Notes under the pieces: model-generated
Told to the model about the DNA's origin: nothing
Seen by the model: the letters and a program-made list of their open reading frames with translations, nothing else
Database searches by the model: none
DNA from: an uncultured Lachnospiraceae bacterium
GTDB taxonomy: Bacteria; Bacillota; Clostridia; Lachnospirales; Lachnospiraceae
Direction of reading: 5' to 3'
NCBI GenBank assembly: GCA_910587085.1
Contig: CAJUMC010000060.1
Span: 1-20,201, forward strand
Length of the DNA stretch: 20,201 nt
Shown: positions 13,835 to 20,201 of the stretch, in pieces
Layout: every line of letters starts with the position of its first letter
Position numbering within the stretch: the stretch's first letter is position 1
Translations under genes and position numbers: made by a program

Positions 13835-15079
13835 TTACAATGCACAGAAAACTTCCTTCGGCACATATGCCTTCACATAGATCCCGTCCTCGCGGTACTC
13901 CTCCTCAAGCAGCTGGCCGAATTTGCGTATCTTCTGGATTTTGCCGGCTTCCTGGTAGCCGAACACCTTTTCAATAAGGATTTTTCGCTCCGCCAGCAGC
14001 TCTTCGATCACGGAAAGAAGCTCCTGTACGCCCTCCCCGGTTTTTGCCGACAGCTTCACCGTCCGCTCCGCCTTCAGATCCTTGATTGTTCTTCCGCCCG
14101 GAATCCGATCCTGCTTGTTGAATACGGTAATAACCGGCTTATCCAGGATTTCCAGCCGGCGCAGCGTCTCATAGACGACATGGATCTGCTTTTCCGCATC
14201 GTCGTTTGAGGCATCCACGACATGCAGTATCATATCGGAATATTTCGCCTCCTCCAGCGTCGAGCGGAACGCGTCGACCAGATGATGCGGCAGCTTGCGG
14301 ATAAAGCCGACCGTGTCGGTCAGCAGAATCTCCTCTCCGCTCGCCAGCTTCAAGTTCCGCGTCGTCGGGTCGAGCGTCGCAAACAGCATATCCTCCGAGA
14401 GCACGCCTGCCTGCGTCAGATAATTGAGCAGCGTAGACTTGCCGGCGTTTGTGTAGCCCACAATGGCAAAAACCGGCGTCGGGCTCTTGCTGCGCAGGTT
14501 TCTGGCCACCTCCCGGTTTTTCTTTACCTCGGCAAGCTCCCGGCCGAGCTGCGCAATGCGGCTGCGGATCAGACGGCGGTCCGTCTCCAGCCTGCTCTCG
14601 CCCGGCCCCCTCGTTCCGATGCCGCCTCCGAGCCTGGAGAGGGCGCCGTGCATTCCGATCAGCCTTGTCTGCCGGTACTTCAGCTGCGCGAGCTCCACCT
14701 GGATCTTTCCCTCCCGCGTGACCGCATGCTGCGCGAAAATATCCAGGATCAGCATCGTCCGATCCATCACCTTGCAGTCAAGATAATTCTCCAGATTTTT
14801 CATCTGCGCCGGGGAGAGCTCATCGTCGCAGATTATGCCGTCAGCCTCCAGCTCTCTGATACGAGCCGCCACCTCCTCCATTTTTCCCTTCCCGATATAG
14901 GTGCCCGGATGCACGCTCTCCCGGTTCTGGACAATGATATCCAGCGTTTCCGCTCCCGCCGTTTTCGCCAGCTCCCGCAGCTCCTCAAGCGATTCCGCCG
15001 TATCGTCCTGTTCTGACATCTGCACGCCGACCAGAATAACGCGCTCCGCATCCTTTTTTATTTCGTAAAGCTCCGCCAT
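13835..15079 (-). CDS. hflX: GTPase HflX
   Basis: 414 residues from the ATG at 15079 with AGGAGG 5 nt upstream; the open frame further upstream overlaps the previous gene. HflX is a ribosome-binding GTPase that splits stalled 70S ribosomes, notably under stress. The N-terminal HflX domain includes HPGTYIGKGK (57-66) and the signature GGGIGTRGPGE (151-161). The G domain has G1 GYTNAGKST (208-216), G3 DTVG (255-258), G4 NKQD (321-324) and G5 SAK (344-346). A C-terminal domain ends at YVPKEVFCAL. It lies 34 bp after the TPR lipoprotein gene and is probably co-transcribed with it. Confidence 0.96.
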   Translation of the reverse strand: MAELYEIKKDAERVILVGVQMSEQDDTAESLEELRELAKTAGAETLDIIVQNRESVHPGTYIGKGKMEEVAARIRELEADGIICDDELSPAQMKNLENYLDCKVMDRTMLILDIFAQHAVTREGKIQVELAQLKYRQTRLIGMHGALSRLGGGIGTRGPGESRLETDRRLIRSRIAQLGRELAEVKKNREVARNLRSKSPTPVFAIVGYTNAGKSTLLNYLTQAGVLSEDMLFATLDPTTRNLKLASGEEILLTDTVGFIRKLPHHLVDAFRSTLEEAKYSDMILHVVDASNDDAEKQIHVVYETLRRLEILDKPVITVFNKQDRIPGGRTIKDLKAERTVKLSAKTGEGVQELLSVIEELLAERKILIEKVFGYQEAGKIQKIRKFGQLLEEEYREDGIYVKAYVPKEVFCAL

Positions 15080-15113
15080 AAACCCTCCTGTTCTGCTTCT
15101 TTCCGCCCCGGTG

Positions 15114-16337
15114 CTACCGCTTTTCTGCTCCGTCGGCCAGACGAGACAGGAATTCATGCTCCCGCACCGCGGCTTCGTGCTCCGCATCCCCCTCCGCAGC
15201 CCATTCCTTCAGGTAGTCCGCCATAGCCTTTTTCGCCTCGCTCCAGAGGCTCTGCTGTTCCAGCAGCGCAATATGCAGCCGGTCTCTTCTGCGCTCCTGC
15301 TCCCCTTCCGTCTCCGAAAGCCGGCCGTAATACCGGACGGCCTCCTCCGTGCGGTTAAGCTTAAGCATGCATACCGCGAGCCGGTAACAGACCTCATTAT
15401 CTGCGGCCCCGGCCTTATCCAGCTCCTCCAGATAGGGAACTGCCCCGGAATAATCCCCCTCTGTCATCCGCAGCTGGGCCAGATAATAGCCTGCCTCAAC
15501 GGAACCGTTTTCATGCAGAGAGGAAAACAGCACATCGGCCGTTTCAAAAGCCCCCACGGCAAATGCTGCAACCGCGCCGGAAAACGCCTCCTCCCCGTTT
15601 TCCGGCGTCACGGCAGACAGCCCCTGCGCCGCCTGCACTGCCTCCTCCTTCCGTCCGAGATTCTGCAGAGCGCACAGCTTGCCGAGCAGCGTGCTCATCC
15701 GTCCGTCCCCCGCGGACAAAGCCAGATCAAATTCCGCAAGCGCCTTTTCGTGCTGTTCCTGCCCCATATAGATATCGGCCCTCAGCCGGTACAGCTCCGG
15801 CGACCCGCCGAATTCCTCCAGCAGGCTGGTGCAGAGCGCAAGCGCCTCAAAAAGCGCTCCACGCTCCCGGAAATCCGCAAGCAGCTGTGCATTTGTCATC
15901 GCGATGTATGCGCGTATGTCCTCGTCATATTCCGGGAGCTGCTCGATGCTCAGCGCCGCATGAAAGCAGGCAAGCGCCTTCTCTGCCTGCCCCGCCCGGT
16001 AAAGGGCAATTCCGGCACCGCGGTACGCCTTTTTATTATTTTCCTGAACGGAAGAAAAATCCTTGTCCAGAACAATCTGCTCAAACTCCTCCGCCGCCTT
16101 CTCAAAACTGCCGAGCGCCAGCAGAGCATAGCCGTAATACAGGTGATATTCCGCTTTATCCCCGTTTTTCTCCAACGCCGCAGAAAAATGCTCCGCGGCT
16201 CTTTTATAATTCCGCGCTTCGTACGCCTCAACGCCGAGCCCGTATTCCCGTTCCCCGGAAACCGCCGTGCAGGCGCACAGCCCCGGAAGCCCGGCGGCAA
16301 GCAGTACGAAAGCGCATAGCTTCCCCGCCGTTCTCAT
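15114..16337 (-). CDS. Tetratricopeptide-repeat lipoprotein
   Basis: 407 residues from the ATG at 16337, preceded by GGTGGA 9 nt upstream. The start is fixed by the lipoprotein signal: MRTAGK, a hydrophobic stretch and a lipobox LCAC with the lipidated Cys at 23. The rest is helical repeats of TPR type, for example EYGLGVEAYEARNYKRAAEHFSAALEKNG, AEYHLYYGYALLALGSFEKAAEEFEQIV, and LYRLRADIYMGQEQHEKALAEFDLALSAG. TPR proteins are protein-binding scaffolds; an extracytoplasmic, membrane-tethered one could organise envelope or secretion factors. The partner is unknown. It sits between a Cys-rich unknown gene and hflX, and neither neighbour explains its role. Confidence 0.88.
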   Translation of the reverse strand: MRTAGKLCAFVLLAAGLPGLCACTAVSGEREYGLGVEAYEARNYKRAAEHFSAALEKNGDKAEYHLYYGYALLALGSFEKAAEEFEQIVLDKDFSSVQENNKKAYRGAGIALYRAGQAEKALACFHAALSIEQLPEYDEDIRAYIAMTNAQLLADFRERGALFEALALCTSLLEEFGGSPELYRLRADIYMGQEQHEKALAEFDLALSAGDGRMSTLLGKLCALQNLGRKEEAVQAAQGLSAVTPENGEEAFSGAVAAFAVGAFETADVLFSSLHENGSVEAGYYLAQLRMTEGDYSGAVPYLEELDKAGAADNEVCYRLAVCMLKLNRTEEAVRYYGRLSETEGEQERRRDRLHIALLEQQSLWSEAKKAMADYLKEWAAEGDAEHEAAVREHEFLSRLADGAEKR

Positions 16338-16422
16338 AATTTTTATCCACCGTATTCCATCATTCGAAATAGTTCCCGCAAGCGCTGTCCGTGCTGTACG
16401 GACACCAGGTATCCCCGGACGC

Positions 16423-16869
16423 CTACGGAAGATTTGCATAGACATCTGCAATAAAAGCTGCTTTTTCCGGAAAATTTGCTTTTAAAAACATCAGATACTG
16501 CAGTGAGCTTCCTTCATAATTCTGAACATCTCCCAGCATGCTGACCTCGTAGCAGTTCCGAATTACATTGATAATGCAGTTCTCCGTGTGATCCTCCCTG
16601 CAGTCCTTGCACTCCTTCAGAATATGGGCGATGGCCTTTCCCAGCTTCGCCTCGTCAAACACCTTGAAATCCATGGTCGGAATGCGATCCGTACCGTCCG
16701 GAACCTCCTTCCGAGGCGCCTTTGTGTAGTTTTCGATGCACTCCTTCGCAAAACCTATGGTACAAGCAGCATTCTGGCACTTGCCGCACAGTGCTTCCCC
16801 TCTGCAGCAATCTTCCAGATCTTCCCATATCAGCTCCGCATTCAATCCCTTCTTATGTACGTCTTCCAT
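16423..16869 (-). CDS. Cysteine-rich protein of unknown function
   Basis: 148 residues from the ATG at 16869, which has AAGGAGG 8 nt upstream. The frame is open much further, to 17514, but that part runs through the MFS gene in another frame and is a shadow. Ten cysteines fall in two groups: Cys21-22, 28, 31, 36 and 44 (CCRGEALCGKCQNAACTIGFAKEC) and Cys87, 90, 98 and 106 (CKDCREDHTENCIINVIRNC). CxxC pairs in both suggest metal or iron-sulfur binding, or a redox role, but no known motif such as a ferredoxin pattern fits. No signal peptide or membrane segment, so probably cytoplasmic. I do not recognise the family. It has its own likely promoter and is followed after 85 bp by the TPR lipoprotein gene. 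Confidence 0.82.
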   Translation of the reverse strand: MEDVHKKGLNAELIWEDLEDCCRGEALCGKCQNAACTIGFAKECIENYTKAPRKEVPDGTDRIPTMDFKVFDEAKLGKAIAHILKECKDCREDHTENCIINVIRNCYEVSMLGDVQNYEGSSLQYLMFLKANFPEKAAFIADVYANLP

Positions 16870-16916
16870 AACCGTGCCTCCTTTTACACTTTTTGTTCCA
16901 TCCTTTCGTGAAGCAC

Positions 16917-16945
16917 AGTATAGCATATTGCCGGCCGGTTTTCCA
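16917..16945 (-). promoter_or_regulatory. Promoter of the Cys-rich gene, extended -10
   Basis: On the minus strand TGCTATACT gives an extended -10 (TATACT at 16922-16917). A weak -35 (TGGAAA) lies 17 bp upstream, ending near 16945. Transcription would start around 16910, about 40 nt before the ATG at 16869. The GCCGGCCGG palindrome lies in the spacer. Confidence 0.55.
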
Positions 16946-16973
16946 GATGAAATTATTTTTAACGGGCGTTTGC

Positions 16974-18170
16974 TCATCCTTTCTCCCGCGGCTGTCCGCC
17001 CCTTTGCATGCTCCGCAGCAGAAGGAGGGAGAGAACCAGCACCAGCGGGAAAATACATCCTGCCAGCATTCCTTTTTTCAGATCGTTGCCCGCGCTCTGC
17101 GTGATATTGCCGATCAGCCCCGGCCCGAAGGCCCCGCCCAGATCCCCGGCCATGGCGAGCAGGGCAAACATGGCGGTTCCGCCGGGAAGCCGCCCCGAAC
17201 ATACGCTGATCGTTCCGGGCCACATAATGCCGACGGAAAAGCCGCACATAATACAGCCGATCAGGCCGAGAACAGAACTGTCCGATACGGCCGCCGATAT
17301 ATAACAGATCAGGCACAGACAACCCGAGCCGATCATAAATTTCATCAGATCCAGCCTGCTGCCGTATTTTCCGAAAATCACGCGGCTGATCCCCATTGTT
17401 ACCGCAAACATACAGGGCCCAGCCAGATCTCCCAGCGCCTTGGACAGGCCCAGCGCCGATTCCGTATAGGCCGACGCCCACTGGGCCATGGACAGCTCGG
17501 AAGCCCCCGCACATACCATAAGAACAATGGAAATCCAGAATAACGGAATCCGGAACAGGCCGCTGATTTTCATGCTCCCGTCATTGTCCGCGGCGTGTTC
17601 TATCGGGCAGGTTGCAAAATTATAAATATTGTACAGCGGAATAACCGCCCATATACAGGCAAGCCATTTCCAGCTGTCAATGCCGAAAACGGCAAAAAAG
17701 AGAGTGGATAAAAGGATAACCCCCACCGAACCCCAGCAATAGAAGGAGTGCAGCAGGCTCATGGCCGCTTCCTTGTGTTCGGAGGGACAGGCCTCCACAA
17801 TAGGACTGCCCAGTACCTCGATCAGTCCGCTTCCGACTGCGTAGATGACGACGCTCACCATAATGCCGGTCAAAGGATTTTGGAAAAGTCCCGGCAGAAA
17901 GGCCAGGCCGATCAGCCCGGCCGCCGAGCATAATTCCGAAGCTACAACGCACTTCCGGTAGCCGATCCGATCCGCAAAATACGAGCATAATACATCCACG
18001 ATCAGCTGAGTCAGAAAAAATACCGTGGAAATAAGGGCTATTTTCCCCAGCGGGATATTGTACTCCGTATGAAATTTCAAAAAGAGCAGCGGCGCAAAAT
18101 TTGCGGCGATTGCCTGCGTAATAAAGCCCAGATAGCAGGCTGTGAGTGTTTTTCTGTACTTCACCATCAT
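16974..18170 (-). CDS. Major facilitator superfamily transporter
   Basis: 398 residues from the ATG at 18170. An ATG at 18182 (MEVN...) is too close to the AAAGGA site, while one at 18167 is equally possible. About twelve hydrophobic helices. The A-motif-like loop between helices 2 and 3 reads DVLCSYFADRIGYRKCVVAS, and a related loop occurs in the second half (ISRVIFGKYGSRLDLMKFM). Other marks are EACPSEHKEAAMSLLHSFYCWGSVGVIL and GFSVGIMWPGTISVCSGRLPGGTAMFALLAMAGDLGGAFGP, common in sugar-type MFS carriers of the FucP/YfkF-like sort. The substrate cannot be told. It has a strong promoter and is monocistronic or weakly linked to the Cys-rich gene 104 bp downstream. Confidence 0.88.
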   Translation of the reverse strand: MMVKYRKTLTACYLGFITQAIAANFAPLLFLKFHTEYNIPLGKIALISTVFFLTQLIVDVLCSYFADRIGYRKCVVASELCSAAGLIGLAFLPGLFQNPLTGIMVSVVIYAVGSGLIEVLGSPIVEACPSEHKEAAMSLLHSFYCWGSVGVILLSTLFFAVFGIDSWKWLACIWAVIPLYNIYNFATCPIEHAADNDGSMKISGLFRIPLFWISIVLMVCAGASELSMAQWASAYTESALGLSKALGDLAGPCMFAVTMGISRVIFGKYGSRLDLMKFMIGSGCLCLICYISAAVSDSSVLGLIGCIMCGFSVGIMWPGTISVCSGRLPGGTAMFALLAMAGDLGGAFGPGLIGNITQSAGNDLKKGMLAGCIFPLVLVLSLLLLRSMQRGGQPREKG

Positions 18171-18199
18171 ATTGACTTCCATTCCTTTCCCTGTTGCGA

Positions 18200-18228
18200 T
18201 GAATTGCATTATATAATATTGAATTGCA
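18200..18228. repeat. 9-bp direct repeat flanking the MFS -10 element
   Basis: TGAATTGCA at 18200-18208 and again at 18220-18228, start to start 20 bp (two helical turns). The pair brackets the -10 hexamer (18208-18213) of the MFS promoter, an arrangement expected for an operator. Confidence 0.6.
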
Positions 18229-18236
18229 GATATCAA
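18208..18236 (-). promoter_or_regulatory. Sigma-A promoter of the MFS gene
   Basis: On the minus strand TTGATA (18236-18231) and TATAAT (18213-18208) are separated by 17 bp. The transcript should start about 30 nt before the start codon. This also shows that the open frame upstream of 18182 is leader, not protein. Confidence 0.85.
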
Positions 18237-18399
18237 GACAGTATTTTGCAGTATAATTACACAATATCGCAGGAGGTTCTTTGGCAATGGTATAATACGA
18301 GATAAAATCTCAGATTTTCCAGTGTATCACAAGCTTGATGCCGGCAGCTTTCCCTGTTTCTGCCGCTGCGCGTTCCATACATCACGGCCTGATGCAGTA

Positions 18400-18966
18400 T
18401 TATATATCACAGACCTTATAACAAAAATATGTTCCCGGAGCAATATTATCATCGTCATAATATAGCAAACCCAGTTTACGAAACCGAAACGTCTGTTTAT
18501 AATCACTCTTTCTCAATTCATCATAAGCCTTTTGATATGATTCATAGTCTGCGCCGCCAATAGCAAACGTCATATGAAAAATATAGTCATTATCATGTTC
18601 TGCCGGACACGATCCAAATGTTTTAAATAATTCTTCGTTTAACTTTTTCTGTGCATCTGCAAGCTGCGGCGTTTCTTTTACCCGCAGGCTCATACACCCG
18701 GATTCGGCTCCGCCTAATGCATTGGACGGGAATATATCCATATCCACAAATTCAATATCAAACGGACACAGCTCCTTTGCAAACCGATCAAAGAATGCTT
18801 CCATAGCCTCTAATCCGGGAACCGCAAAAGGCTGCTTTAAGGAAACATGCTGCGGCAGTCTTGCCATTTCAAACCCCATTCTTCCATATCTGTGTGCTTC
18901 CAGCATCAATTTTCTGCCATAATTCTCTGCATCGTTATCTGCAATTAAAACTATGGTTGCTTTCAT
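18400..18966 (-). CDS. 2H phosphoesterase superfamily protein (LigT / 2'-5' RNA ligase-like)
   Basis: 188 residues. Both catalytic HxS/T motifs of the 2H fold are present at the right distance: His40-Val-Ser42 in RLPQHVSLKQPF and His131-Met-Thr133 in YIFHMTFAIGG. Members include RNA 2',3'-cyclic phosphodiesterases and 2'-5' ligases acting on tRNA halves or nucleotides; the substrate here is unknown. The ATG overlaps the stop of the upstream ThrRS-like gene (ATGA), and GGAGAGGTGAG before it lies in that gene's end, so translation is probably coupled. Base composition is more AT-rich than in most of the window, as in the ThrRS-like gene. No clear terminator follows. Confidence 0.82.
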   Translation of the reverse strand: MKATIVLIADNDAENYGRKLMLEAHRYGRMGFEMARLPQHVSLKQPFAVPGLEAMEAFFDRFAKELCPFDIEFVDMDIFPSNALGGAESGCMSLRVKETPQLADAQKKLNEELFKTFGSCPAEHDNDYIFHMTFAIGGADYESYQKAYDELRKSDYKQTFRFRKLGLLYYDDDNIAPGTYFCYKVCDI

Positions 18967-20150
18967 TCTATCTCACCTCTCCTTATTAGATTGACTGCTT
19001 GTTCAAGACTCATTTCTCCCATGTCCTGTTGATCCGGCTCTGCGTCTCTTTGTCTTACGGATACAGACATATGGTTTTTCTCGTTTTCACCCACGATAAT
19101 CATATACGGCACCTTGTCCATGCGCGCTTCACGGATCTTATATCCAAGTTTCTCACTTCTGGCATCCAATTCTACCCGGATATCATATTCCTCCAGAGCC
19201 TCCTCAACTTTCTCGGCATAATCATTATATTTGACTGAAACCGGAAGAACCTTAACCTGTACAGGTGCAATCCACGCAGGAAATTTTCCTGCATAATGTT
19301 CTAATAAAATACCTATAAAACGTTCGATCGAGCCAAATACAACTCTATGCAGCATAATCGGGCGATGTTTCTCTCCATCCGCTCCAATATAGTCAATATC
19401 AAATCTTTGCGGAAGCTGGAAATCAAGCTGAATCGTTCCGCATTGCCACGTTCTGCCTATGGAATCTTTTCCTAATTCTCCCATTCGCAGGGGAAGCTCC
19501 TTATATGACCTCGGTTCCAGTTTATACACCAGCATTCCCCCCGGACAGCTCATTGGCTTGATTGCATAATCATCCTCCTCAACCTTAAGAGAGTACATGG
19601 CATCTCTATAAAAATCCCAATGACCGGATGTTTCCCAAAGACTTCTTTCCAGCATAATGGGCGTAGAAACTTCAACATATCTTTCTCTGCGATGGATTTT
19701 CCTCCAATAATCAATCAGCAGATTCTTTAATATCATTCCCTTTGGCAGGAATACCGGTAATCCTGGGCCTTCCTCAAAAATCGTAAATATTCCAAGCTCC
19801 TTTCCCAGTTTTCTGTGATCTCTTGCTTTCGCTTCTTCAATCACATGCAGATATTCATCCAGCTGTGCCGCTTTTGGAAAGGATATACCATAGATTCTCG
19901 TAAGCATTTGATTTTTTTCGCTGCCCCTCCAATAGGCTCCCGCCACTGACAATAGCTTGACTGCTTTAATCTGACACACATTGCAAATATGCGGTCCCGC
20001 ACAAAACTCCTCATATTCTCCCTGCTTATAGAAGCTGATTTGCTCGGTATCTTCCAGTTCCTGAATCAGTTCGATTTTGTACTTTTCGCCTGCATTCTCC
20101 ATAAAGCGGAGAGCTTCTTCTTTTGACTTTCCATAGACCTGCAAGGACAC
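18963..20150 (-). CDS. thrS: Threonyl-tRNA synthetase-like protein lacking N-terminus and motif 2
   Basis: 395 residues from a GTG at 20150 with no ribosome site; an in-frame stop lies five codons upstream. Residues 1-100 match the second half of the ThrRS editing domain (CAGPH, Cys50/His54, then KLLSVAGAYWRG). The TGS domain and the editing HxxxH motif are missing. The catalytic part starts normally (LPKGMILKNLLIDYW, ETSGHWDFY, KPMSCPGG with zinc-ligand Cys182) but then jumps from LPLRMGELG (207) straight to KDSIGRTWQCGTIQLDF. About 110 residues are lost, including the motif 2 Arg and the second zinc ligand His. Motif 3 (GSIERFIG, Arg257) and the anticodon-binding domain (about 275-395) are intact. 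It cannot be a normal synthetase: either a decaying paralogue or a repurposed tRNA-binding protein. AT-rich; overlaps the 2H phosphoesterase gene by 4 bp. Confidence 0.75.
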   Translation of the reverse strand: MSLQVYGKSKEEALRFMENAGEKYKIELIQELEDTEQISFYKQGEYEEFCAGPHICNVCQIKAVKLLSVAGAYWRGSEKNQMLTRIYGISFPKAAQLDEYLHVIEEAKARDHRKLGKELGIFTIFEEGPGLPVFLPKGMILKNLLIDYWRKIHRRERYVEVSTPIMLERSLWETSGHWDFYRDAMYSLKVEEDDYAIKPMSCPGGMLVYKLEPRSYKELPLRMGELGKDSIGRTWQCGTIQLDFQLPQRFDIDYIGADGEKHRPIMLHRVVFGSIERFIGILLEHYAGKFPAWIAPVQVKVLPVSVKYNDYAEKVEEALEEYDIRVELDARSEKLGYKIREARMDKVPYMIIVGENEKNHMSVSVRQRDAEPDQQDMGEMSLEQAVNLIRRGEIE

Positions 20151-20201
20151 GGTAAACGCACGATTTTATGTCTATCCGCCAAAGAAAAAATCTGATATAT
20201 T

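Noticed and set aside
16870..17514. N-terminal extension of the Cys-rich gene
   Set aside because: It runs through the MFS coding region in another frame and lacks domain features; a good ribosome site and promoter sit at the shorter start.
18264..18295. AGGAGG followed by ATG on the plus strand upstream of the MFS gene
   Set aside because: The reading frame is Met-Val-stop; no longer plus-strand gene follows, so the match is chance.
1..20201. tRNA, rRNA, insertion sequence or integrase genes
   Set aside because: None was found by reading the translations and looking for cloverleaf or terminal inverted repeat patterns, though this was by eye only.

Overview
The window looks like a chromosomal segment of a GC-rich, spore-forming anaerobic Firmicute, probably of the Lachnospiraceae/Clostridia type. 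The evidence is the sporulation proteins YabP and YabQ, the oxygen-sensitive class III ribonucleotide reductase NrdD, strong AGGAGG-type ribosome binding sites, Gram-positive style promoters and single-domain HU. No database search was possible, so the taxonomy is inference. Almost every gene lies on the minus strand; the one clear plus-strand gene is an AI-2E family permease.

Reading the minus strand from high to low coordinates: (1) 18400-20150 is a visibly more AT-rich segment. It holds a threonyl-tRNA synthetase-like gene that lacks its N-terminal domain and, in frame, the whole motif 2 region. A 2H phosphoesterase (LigT-like) gene overlaps it by 4 bp. (2) 16974-18170 is an MFS permease behind a strong promoter whose -10 is flanked by a 9-bp direct repeat. 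(3) 13835-16869 is a run of a cysteine-rich unknown protein, a TPR lipoprotein and the ribosome-splitting GTPase HflX. (4) 10871-13348 is nrdD, with a C-terminal redoxin fusion, a consensus promoter, a pair of NrdR-box-like sites 32 bp apart and a repeat-rich leader of about 270 nt. (5) 8749-10535 is a two-gene unit of a flavin-dependent thymidylate synthase homologue and a double-NUDIX protein. Regions 4 and 5 therefore both concern dNTP supply and nucleotide-pool hygiene.

The AI-2E permease (7536-8711, plus) converges on the NUDIX gene and diverges from hup. Next on the minus strand comes the conserved clostridial cluster hup, rqcP, yabP, yabQ, divIC (7088 down to 4993). hup has a textbook promoter and a terminator, a sigma-E-like promoter lies just before yabP, and a perfect terminator follows divIC. 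The last unit (4767 down to the window edge) is a MoxR ATPase, a DUF58 protein and a membrane transglutaminase. This is a common three-gene set thought to act at the cell envelope; the transglutaminase runs off the left edge.

Most genes are ordinary housekeeping. The parts most worth a second look are the gutted ThrRS/2H phosphoesterase pair in the AT-rich segment, the regulatory and repeat structure in front of nrdD and thyX, and the in-frame 18-bp tandem repeat inside the double-NUDIX gene. I do not see an obvious complete new defence or mobile system, tRNA, rRNA, CRISPR array or insertion sequence.
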